Positions 1 through 64,000 of a stretch of 64,000 bases of DNA are shown here, piece by piece. Location: contig CP099848.1 of NCBI GenBank assembly GCA_030062745.1, forward strand, positions 1,827,501-1,891,500. Reading direction: 5' to 3'. How positions within the stretch are numbered: position 1 is the first letter of the stretch; each line of letters opens with the position of its first letter. Made by a program: the position numbers and the translations under genes. Below the pieces are notes generated by a model that made no database searches, had not been told where the DNA came from, and saw nothing but the letters and a program-made list of their open reading frames with translations. The stretch comes from Capitulum mitella (taxonomy: Eukaryota; Arthropoda; Thecostraca; Pollicipedomorpha; Pollicipedidae).

Positions 1-433
1 GCTCCCGGTTCCGTTTGGAGGTGTCACCGGTGATGGGGGCGCGTCTTCCAAACCTGGCGGAATTGAAGATTACGCTTGCAGAACTAGTGTGGAAGGAAAC
101 GCCTTAAAACCGCTTTCCCCTTTCTCTAGCTTTTGACTTTACCAGTGCCACCGGCCGGGGCAGACCCCATTTGGGAGTGACGCAACGTCCCGTGCAGGCC
201 AGAGAGGCTGAGGCCAAAGCCCATCAGGGAATAGCGTGACGCCCTGCGCAGACAGAACGGAGACAGGGAGAGAGGCCACCGGTACGCGTAGGCTGAAGGC
301 GGGTCCTGGATACATCTATGAGCGCAGCGGGACGCGTGGGCAGTCTTCAGGCCCATTTGGCGCCCGGCTGGCGCGGCGAAGCGGGCGGGACCGAGCCGAC
401 CGCCGCCGACGCCGCCCGGCTGACGTCACCGCG

Positions 434-625
434 GCCGAGACAGAAACGGCGCGGGAAAGCTCCGGCGGAGACGAAACCGGCGCGGCAGAGACAGGAAGGC
501 TGGGGACGCCGTCCCGGCTGACATCGCTGCAGCCGAGACAGAGACGGCGCGAGAGAGTGCCGGCAGAGACAGAAACGGCGCGAGAAAGCTCCGGCAGAGA
601 CAGAAACGGTGCGTGAAATCTCAGG
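434..625. repeat. Short tandem repeat, about 31-bp unit
   Basis: Degenerate copies of a unit beginning GAGACAGAAACGGCGCG recur at about 434, 467, 534, 566 and 597, with one longer interruption. They keep a 126-codon frame open by chance; no coding function is claimed. Confidence 0.7.
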
Positions 626-3600
626 CTGAGCGGCGCCGATTCGTGATCACGTGCAGGTGCAGACATTTTGCTAGGGGAATGTCTTCAAGCAGTATTTAAA
701 CGTCGTTCACCTGCAGCTACTGTCATGGCTCGTGGATACAGCAAATCATAGTATGGAAGGGGATGCGAGAAATGAAACGTGACAGCTTCATTTCAGTTAC
801 AGCCTTCACAGCTGCCTGTATAGAAATATCGGAAAACAAAAGGCGGATCTTAATGCAAAAAAATTATTCTCATTTTTAATAGGGTGCGTGAAATAATCGA
901 TTTTAGATGCATTTAGCAAAAAATGTTTCTCTGTTTAAAGGAAACGTTGCTTTTAACGCTTATTTCAAGCTGAGATTTGTGGCCTGCAATCTTGGAAGTC
1001 AGTTTGTAATCTACGGAATGCCCAGAACGATGCACTTCTGAAGTTCCAAAACGATTTCTCACGGTTGTCATGTGTCGTTTCAGCCGCGTCTTTATTTACA
1101 ACTACTGCGTGTCGTCACATGTGGTTGTAGGCCAATTAACGATGTGGAATGCATGCATTTCGCCATATCGGTGAATACTGCTGAATGCCTTCTCAGATTA
1201 ATTACATTTGTGGAGTTTCTAAATTAAAAGAAGAGCAATGACATTCAGCAACATTCTTTTTCAGACCAACCAGATTTGTTTGTGAAAAGTCGACTAAGGT
1301 CAAACGTTCCATTTTTAGCATACTCCAACGTGAATGACATTAGTCCACCAAAACAAAGTGGCGTAAAATTAGCGCGGAAGCCTGACTGACGTTTAAGCAG
1401 CAAACATTATTGTACTTCTTTCGCTGTTCGAAGAATTTCGGAACCCCGCGGAGAGGCGTATGATTGTGTCATGGTTCCAGTCGTTTTGAACAGAAACCAG
1501 GACCCTGCAAAACTTTGCTGTATGAAGTGTTCTATTATTACGTGGCATAAAACGCGTTGTAGCATCAGTTGTTGCCCTTACGTAATTCAGTACCACTAGA
1601 CAGAACAACAAATAAGAGATTCGAAACCAATGAGTTTCTGTTCTTATTTTTCTTTTCACTTTGCGTTTTCAAGCTACTGTTTGACCTGCGATGTCCTCAG
1701 CCTTGTTATAATTTATACATATTGCGTTTATAGCATTATATTTATATATCTTGCATTTTGTTGTTGTCCCATACAGGGTGAGATAATTTCGTTTTGTGGA
1801 CTGCTAAAACACTTGTAGAGTTTTGCCATATATACCTTTCTGCTTAGTGTGACAAACGCGGATGCGTGATTCGAGGACGGACAGCGGAGGGTGTGACCGT
1901 GGTTTGCAGCTTTCCGACAACTACCCAGCTCACTGCCTGCGGCGAAGTCTGGGAAAGAAGGGGGTGTTTCCCGACACTGGAACCAGAACTGCACCTGATC
2001 ATGGTCGGGTGTGAGGCTACCGGATACCGCCATCTGGAGCGGCCACTGTTAGATGTGAAGATACCGGACACCGTTTACCGGGAGTGGCCATGACGAGGTG
2101 TAAAGACATCTGGTTTACCATGTCTTGCATGATCAGTACCAGTTAGAAAACGCTAGGTGTTACTTGCCTGACATGCCAACGGTCAGCTGGCAGACACCTC
2201 GCGCACCGCGCCCCATGTGGTCACGACCAGGCGTGGGGACATCAGCTGTCCCTCCCAGGGGCCCGGGGCCGGGTGTGGAGACACCCCGTGTGTCCTCTCC
2301 GGATTGCGGCGGTCGGCGGTGAGGACACGGCCGGCCGTTGCCCAAGCCGTCCCTGGCCAGCTGTGACCGGTCGGCCGTCGGCGGGCGGCGGCCGGGCGGC
2401 CACTCGCGGCGAGAGGGCCGTCGACTATCTGATGGGCGGGCCGGCGGCCGGCCGCCCACGCGCCGCCGCCGCCGCCGCCGCCGCCGGTCGGCCACGTGTG
2501 GAGAGCGGGCCGCCGTCGGCCGCCGCTGAGGCCGTCACCGGGCGGCGGCGGCCGCTGCGACCTCGCGGGGGCGAGAGGCCGCCGGGGGACGCCTGACCCC
2601 CCCTGGCCGTCGGGGGGGGGGGCAGTCGCCGCCCGGGAGAACTGTCGGCGGACGACCCGGACCCCGCCGGCGCCGGGCTAAATTTGGGGTCGCCTTGGAA
2701 CCGGTCGGGTGGTGCCGCGCGGGCCACGCGGCGCCGCTGTCCGTTGAAATCCCGTGCATCATGCGCTGGTCGCGCCTTTTACGGCAGATGCCTGACGCCC
2801 CTCGGAGTTTTCGTGGATCGCGTGTCACGCGTGGCAGGGCGGCACGCCCCTGTGCGTCCTCAGAGATTGATTGTCATGTTTGAGACTTGTTCAGAAACGA
2901 CTGGATCTATAAGGAGTTTCTTGGACGTGGTGGCGGGTATCGTTGATAGCGAGTGTTTAGCGACATGTTAGCTGTCACCTACAGGAAAGTATTACGCACA
3001 GGCGCAGCCAAAGGGCCCCCTGCCTTAGACCCGCAGTTGTTGCGAAAACCGTTGCACATTGTCTTCCCAGCAGACAGTTTTCGTATGATTCCAGTTCACA
3101 CTGAGCTCCGGGCCCCCCTCAAGAAAATCCTGCCTGCGTCTCTGGTATTGCGTGTTGTCACGTGGAATTAGTGAGAGGGAGTATAACGCGCGCGCTTTGC
3201 AAATCAGTTGTCATCTTTGGATTTATCGCATTGTTTTCGGACAAACTTGTTTCCACCTGCTGATGCTTCTTTTTGAACGTTTAGTGAAATAGTACAATGA
3301 ATACTCTCTAGTATTCCGGTGCCGACCGAGAATGTTAATGTTAATTAAAAAAACTTTAACCATTGTCAACCGAAACCCACCAACGTGTTGTACGTGTCTT
3401 AAACATCCTGCCTTTCGATACCTGTCTCTCAACTCGAAAAAAAACGATTGACGTGCCATGAAAACGTTGTCTTGAAAATCTGTCACGACTCCTCTGTGTT
3501 CTTTCAGTGATGCAGAGCCCGCGTTTCGGTTCGGTGTTACAGTTCCGTCACTTTTTCATGTCGATCCGAGAGTTTGCTGCATTTACATATCGTATTAAAC

Positions 3601-4179
3601 GTAACCTACGACATTGGTCATTTGTTTTCGACACATCAAACATGAATCAAACATGGTCAGTGTAAAGTGTCCCATAAAAAGTTGCAGAAATCAGGAAAAA
3701 CACTAACCAAATCTGGCACATTGGCATGCCAATGAGCGGACGGAAATTGCGCGTGGTTCCATTTGTCATCAGACACTCGAACAGGCCCGGCAAGCGGTGA
3801 ACAGACGGGCGACGTTCTGGATGCAGGGTACGACATTGGGCGGTCTTGGCTGAGCGGTCACTCGTGGTCCGACGGCTCGCGAATCGGCTTCAGTGGTGTG
3901 TGAAACCCCGTCTCGTGAGAAGCGGCACCGCCTTTACGATCTGTGGGCCCGTTGCCCAGTTTGCGTGCGCCATTGCCTTACTGCCGGTGGGCAGGGCACT
4001 GTTCGCTTCACTGGCTGGGTTTTAGTGGGTGCTTTCCGTGCGTGCAGCCATTGCGAGGGAATTATCAAAACTAAGGTGGATGAACCTTATTCCAGAGGTT
4101 GTTCCGTGAGGACCAGAGCGGTAGATTCTTTCTGTGTCGGGCTAGTACTTTTATTAAGTCAGCACCATCAACTGTTTGT

Positions 4180-4893
4180 CGGTGTTTGCTTGTGGTGTAC
4201 ACCATTGGCCGGTGTCTCTGTAAGCCAGTGTGACTCCATGTGACTTACGTCATTGGTGGTGTCGCTGTGGGCTACTGTGACCCCATATGGCCTGCATCGT
4301 TAGCCAATGCCTGTAGGCCAGTGTGACTGCATGCGTCCTGCACCGTTGGCCGGTGTTGCTGTAGGCCAGTGTGGCTCCATGTGGCTGGGACCGTTGGCCG
4401 GTGTTGCTGAATGTTAGCGTGACTGCATGTGTCGCGCACCGTTGGCCGGTGTTGCTGTAGGCCAGCGTGACTGCATGTGGCCTGCACCGTTGGCCGGTGT
4501 TGCTGAAGGTTAGTGTGACTCCATGTGGCCGACACCGTTGGCCGATGTTGCTATAGGCCAGTGTGGCTCCATGTGGCCGGGGCCTTTAGCCGGTGCCACT
4601 GTAGGCCAGTGTGACTCCATGTGGCCGGGGCCGTTGGCCGGTGTCACTGTAGGCCAGTGTGGCTTCATGTGGCCGACACCGTTGGCCGGTGTTGCTGTAG
4701 ACCAGTGTGACTGCATGTGGCCTGCACCGTTGGCCGGTGTTGCTGTAGGCCAGTGTGACTGCATGTGGCCTGCACCGTTGGCCGGTGTTGCTGAAGGTTA
4801 GTGTGACTCCATGTGGCCTGCACCTTTGGCCAGTGTTGCTGTAGGCCAGTGTGACTCCATGGGGTCGGCACGATTGACCCGTGTTGCTGTAAG
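4180..4893. repeat. Minisatellite, 48-bp unit (left part)
   Basis: About 14-15 copies of a 48-bp unit containing CCGTTGGCCGGTGTTGCTGT and GGCCAGTGTGACT. Because 48 is a multiple of three, long frames stay open on both strands; these are not genes. Two further copies occur at 5551-5650 after the inserted element. Confidence 0.93.
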
Positions 4894-5550
4894 CATAGGC
4901 GGCGCCACCGGGTACTGGTACGTGGGGTACCAATGACCCACAGTCATTTGATTTTGGGGTACTGCCTATACCCAGTGCCTTACAATAATCGTGACTTGCA
5001 AGATGAAATATTGTGGTGAAGCATATGATTAATTCTTAGATTTTTGGAATGAGAAGAAAATTTGCGGTTTTTCGCATATGAAAGCATTTTGGAAACTTAT
5101 CATTTTTACGAAACAGGCTGGTACGATAGAATTATCAGCCGACTTCGATAGAGATCTGAAATCCGGTGCATGTCATGGCAGAATTGTATGACGCCCTTCA
5201 GATATATTGTGGCAGAGTTAGCTTTCATGAATGAGATCATGGAAATCTTGCTGTTGCTAGGAGAAAGAGGCAAGTTCCAAAATTGGCGAGAACATGTACT
5301 GGAGAGCTAAGAAGGCGGTTTGTTTTGTTGTGTAAAACGCGAAATTTTCATTATCGTGATCGCCAATTTACCGTGACTTCAGCGAGATAAGTGACACGTT
5401 TTTGTATTACGAAGATCGTTAATCGTAAAATGAAGCGGCCTTAAGCTGAGAAAAAACCTAGCTGGGGCAGGGGGTCCTTTCGAGAGCTTATCATCTGGCC
5501 TACGCCCCTGGTAGTACCCAACAAGGCAAAAATTTCTGGCGCCGCCACTG
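4894..5550. mobile_element. Non-autonomous hAT-like element (MITE), 657 bp
   Basis: The 48-bp minisatellite is interrupted by 657 bp of unrelated, partly AT-rich DNA. Its ends are inverted repeats: CATAGGCGGCGCCACC on the left and CAGTGGCGGCGCCAGA as the complement of the right end (12 of 16 matching, ten in a row). It is flanked by GCTGTAAG (4886-4893) and GCTGTAGG (5551-5558), an 8-bp target duplication with one change, and the array resumes immediately afterwards. An 8-bp duplication and CAGTGGCG-type termini are typical of hAT elements. No transposase frame is present. Confidence 0.75.
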
Positions 5551-5650
5551 GCTGTAGGCCAGTATGACTCCATGTGTCCTGCACCGTTGGCCGGTGTCCC
5601 CGTAGGCCAGTGTGGCTCCATGTGGCCGGCACCGTTGGCCGGTATCGGTC
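5551..5650. repeat. Minisatellite, 48-bp unit (right part)
   Basis: Two more copies of the unit at 4180-4893, resuming in register after the inserted element and fading into a GC-rich region at about 5650. Confidence 0.9.
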
Positions 5651-6145
5651 CGACGTCCCACGCGCGCCGCCGCCGGCCGCGCCGGCTATCTGCCGGTGCT
5701 ATCGGCCGGCACGCCAAGGCCAGTTGACGGCTGAGCTGGCAATGCGGCGGGACGCGCGGCCGACATTTCCGAGCGCGAGCCTGCGGCGCGCCGGGCCGCC
5801 GGCCGCCGGGCCCGCCGCGGCGAACCATTCACCTCTGCACGGCCGCTGCAGTTAACGCCTGGCATTGTCGGACCCGAAACGGGCCGGTGCAGGCGCCTCG
5901 GTCGGCTTTTCGCCGGAGTGAATACGCGCAGCCGCGCCGCGTCTGTCTTCATGCGACATTGTTGCGGGGCGCTTTGGTCACGCTTTGTGTCGTGTGTCCT
6001 CGATAGGTTCGGCGTCGGAGGCGACGTGTGAGGTCGGGCCGGCTGCCGGCTGCCATTCCAGTCTGACCCCTGTCGCCGGTTGACCCTAGCCGGCCGCGGT
6101 GGCCGCGGACCGTCGGAAGCAGTTATAGCTCACGAGAGCGGAGAG

Positions 6146-6195
6146 CCTTGGCTTTGACGGTAGGAGCAGGACGCTTGCTGACGTCAAAGCCAAGG
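6146..6195. repeat. Perfect 14-bp inverted repeat, 22-base loop
   Basis: CCTTGGCTTTGACG at 6146-6159 and its exact complement at 6182-6195. No function is assigned. Confidence 0.85.
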
Positions 6196-8419
6196 ACCCT
6201 CGGTCACTGACGCGCGCCCAGTGCTGACCGACGCGCGCTGACGGTGACAGTGGGTAAGCCGACTCCCCGTTGCGACATCGCGCCGACTTCCCAAACAACG
6301 GCGGCCTGGTGGTGCCACCAGCCGGTGGTTTGACCCAGCTGTGGACAAACAGGCCCAGGCCGACTCGGCGCCACGGCGCACGAACAGCCGAGCGCCGGAT
6401 AGCTGGAGAGCCGCAGAGCCGGCGATACATCACGGCCGTGTCACCCGCGGTAACGAGACCATCCATTGTCGGCCAATTCCGTTTTTCAGAAGTGGTAGGA
6501 CGCGAGGTGAAAAAAAGGAAATTGATTCTCGGGAGCGGCGAGCGGGAATGTCGTTGCCACCGGCCATTGGGTGGGGAATGCCGCGACCCGGCGGTGTCAT
6601 GACACCCCGTGGGTACCTCTTGCAGTCTCACAGTGCACGACGTGTGAACGTAGCAGCCTAATGCCGACCGTGATTGTCTTGACTTTGATGTTGGGACGCT
6701 TGTCTCGGCATATTTGCCTGCTTCGTTTGGTGCGCCGGACGGTGCGTGATTGCCGTCCAGTTTTTGAAACACAAGGGTTTTTGTCGTGATGAAGAAAAGA
6801 CGCTTGAGATGTTTTACAACGTTTATGTCGCATTATTTACCAGCGTGGTAGTCCCAGTCAGCCCATTTTATGCGGGTCGTTTCCTCCGTCCCTTGATCGA
6901 CTTTTCGTGATCTGTTGTGACTATACCCTGAAGTTTTCTTGCCGTCGTTACAGTACAATGCTGTTAGTGTCTTCTGCTGAAAACTGTCTTCGTTTTTTTG
7001 CGTCGATGTTTCTTTCAGACTTTCATTTCGGTCTCTTTATGACTGCACTCAACGTCACGTCGAGAAAAAAGCTGATAGGATAACGTAGATAAAGCGGATG
7101 GAAATGTGTGTTAGTTTCAAAGCTGGAGCAGCGTAAGTACGCATTACGTGGCCATGTTCTGTATGGAGTTAGCCGCTGTACGGCCGGATTCCAGTATAAC
7201 CTGCGGCACGACACCACGGTGCAGCGGTCAGAAGTAATGGCCAGTCCTCATCCTGAGCGGGTCCACAAATTCAGCACATCAGTCGAGGCCCGCGGTTCAC
7301 TGGCATACGCGCGATCACTGCAGTGACGGGCGCACGTGCGCGGTCGCGCAGTATCCGGCTAAAAGCAGTTGGCCCAAACAGGCACTGACGGACACGCCTG
7401 CACGGACACGGACACGTCGACAGCGGCCGACCACAGGCACACGCTCACGAGCCTGCAGACAAGGCTGGAGACCCTGGTGCGTCGAGGGTAAGGCCTTCGC
7501 GTATTCAGGTCTTTTAACGTGGGTCATATTGCGTCGGCTGGAACGAAAAGTCCAAAAGATCCATCTGGACCCTATGATGAAAAAAAACATTCGCAGCGAC
7601 TGCAGAGATCGGAGGACAAACGCTGGAACCGAACATCGCTCTGTTCAGCCGACACAAACACGCCCAGGACAACAGATCGTCCGCCCGCCCACGGCCGTGC
7701 GCCGGCACCGCGGCGGCTGCTTCATTCACGCTCGTCGGCGGTGGCGGCGGCGGCGGCGGCGCCGGCCGGGCACGTCCGGCCGTGCTGCGCCATTGTTCGC
7801 CGTGTCGGCCGTGTCGCTGTCGGGGCGGCCGCCACCGGACAGCGGTCGGCGCGTCGGCCGGCGGCTCCCGCGCACACCGCACCGGCCCGACCGGCCGCCG
7901 GACCGGCCGGCGGCGGCCCGGCGACCACGGCCGCCGGGCCGGGGGATGCGAGACGAGCGTGCGTTGTTGAGACTGTCGGTCCACGTTTGGATGTTAAGTT
8001 ACAGGTGGTTGTTTATGCCCTGGCGTCTCTTTTGACCTTGCGCTTCGGCTGGTGATCTTTCGGCACGTGGAGGCTAATGCTGTGCTGGTGGATTCGCTGT
8101 CTGTTTTAGGCGTCGATGTGTTACTTTGGACGTGCCTCGGATGCCAGTCCTGGGCGTGTTTTGTCCCCCTCCCCCGAGGGGGCTGTCACTCTCTGGCGCG
8201 TGAATCATAGCCGCATTTGGCGCCGTCACGGTGACAGCGTCGCACGCTGGTCCACGGAGGGGTGCGGCTGGGTTCCGGCCGGTCGCCCATTCGCCTTCCA
8301 AGTAGTTTCAGTTGCCATGAGATGGGCATCGTAGTCATCTGCTGCGTGATGTCATCATTCCGGCGTCCACACCTGGGAACCTCTGCCACACGATGTCCGG
8401 TATTTGACACATGTGACGT

Positions 8420-8978
8420 GATGTCATCACTCCAGTGATCTCACCCCGAAGTGTTTGCACCCCACAGTGGTCTGTCACGTGACGTCAGCGTTCCAGTGGC
8501 CGCACCCCACAGTAGTCTGTCACAGAACGTCTGCCTTTCCTTGCGGCCAGATGGCGTCTTTCAGCTGACGTCTGCGTTCCATAGCGGCCGGATCGTGTCT
8601 TTCAGGTGACGTCTTCCTTTCATTGTGGCCGGATGGTGTCTGTCACGTGACGTTTGCGTTTGACTGCGGCCGATTGGTGTCTCTCAGGTGAGGTCTGCGT
8701 TTCAGTTTGGCCGAACGGTGTCTGTCGCGTGACGTCTTTGTTTCAGTGCGGCCGAATGGTGTCAGACATGTGACGTCTGCGTCCCAGTTTGGCCGGACGG
8801 TGTCTGACGCGTGACGTCTTTGTTTCAGTGCGGCCGGATGGTGTCAGACATGTGACGTCTGCGTCCCAGTTTGGCCGGACGGTGTCTGACGCGTGACGTC
8901 TTTGTTTCAGTGCGGCCGGGTGGTGTCAAACATGTGATCTTCCTCCCTTTTGGGGTCTAGCGTGCGTCTTTGTTTCAG
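8420..8978 (+). repeat. 41-bp array carrying copies of the exon-1 acceptor
   Basis: Junction-like sequences (pyrimidines-CAG followed by T-x-x-GGCCG) end at 8705, 8746, 8787, 8828, 8869 and 8910, an exact 41-bp period, with more degraded copies back to about 8434. Alternate copies read TTTGTTTCAG|TGCGGCCG and GCGTCCCAG|TTTGGCCG. The true acceptor at 8978/8979 has the same context: 8897-8925 is identical to 8965-8993, so the first 15 coding bases are included in the repeat. Confidence 0.92.

Positions 8979-64000
<55,022 letters not shown>

Larger units (their letters stand above)
1..8400. other. Region upstream of the first recognised exon; no gene supported
   Basis: I see no exon that could be tied to the spectraplakin or to another gene. 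It may be intron (if the CH1-start exon lies further upstream) or 5' flank. It holds a short 31-bp-type tandem repeat at 434-625, GC islands at about 2150-2720, 5640-6060 and 7680-7950, a split 48-bp minisatellite with an inserted MITE, a hairpin at 6146-6195, and otherwise unremarkable mixed sequence. A TATTTAAA at 693-700 precedes only an eight-codon open frame. Confidence 0.6.

Noticed and set aside
693..727. TATTTAAA box followed by an ATG
   Set aside because: The frame from the ATG at 725 stops after eight codons and no downstream exon is seen, so a promoter cannot be supported.
6086..6772. 228-codon frame on the minus strand
   Set aside because: No recognisable domain and mixed codon use; could be part of a repeat but not supported as a gene.

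Overview
The window is a piece of an animal genome dominated by one very large plus-strand gene, a spectraplakin (short stop / MACF1 / dystonin family cytoskeletal linker). Thirty-nine constitutive-looking exons joined at GT-AG (once GC-AG) introns, plus two further exons that are candidates for alternative first exons, can be read out by eye. The constitutive exons give about 3,400 codons and the gene is open at both ends of the window. Strongly G/C-ending codons, CpG-rich islands, abundant minisatellites and a protein closest in wording to arthropod Shot suggest an arthropod with a GC-rich genome. A crustacean, perhaps barnacle-like, is my low-confidence guess.

Layout. 1-8978: no recognisable exon, but GC islands, a 48-bp minisatellite split by a hAT-like MITE, and a 41-bp array that runs into the first exon. 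8979-10583: three exons for the C-terminal three quarters of the first calponin-homology (CH1) domain; the exon for the start of CH1 is not seen and probably lies upstream. 10584-29920: a 19-kb intron containing two candidate alternative first exons (14380-15711 and 17942-18265), both in CpG islands and both ending in phase 0, as needed to join the CH2 exon at 29921. 29921-39126: three exons for CH2. 40693-49596: about 17 small exons for the plakin domain (spectrin-type helices with an embedded SH3-like domain). 50113-64000: rod domain of spectrin repeats, including three large exons (984, 659 and 1605 bp), running off the window end.

How it works together (family knowledge): CH1-CH2 binds F-actin, the plakin domain recruits membrane or junction partners, the rod is a spacer, and a C-terminal EF-hand/GAR module (not in this window) binds microtubules. 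Isoforms starting at the internal first exons would lack CH1 and should bind actin more weakly.

The most unusual feature is a set of short tandem arrays that begin exactly at exon-intron junctions and re-copy the splice site itself: acceptor copies every 41 bp before 8979 and at irregular spacing before 62197, donor copies every 32-33 bp after 53846 and every 28 bp after 18265. I see this at four junctions of one gene, with weaker cases at 39126 and 46552. No independent gene on the minus strand, no RNA gene and no complete autonomous transposon could be supported.
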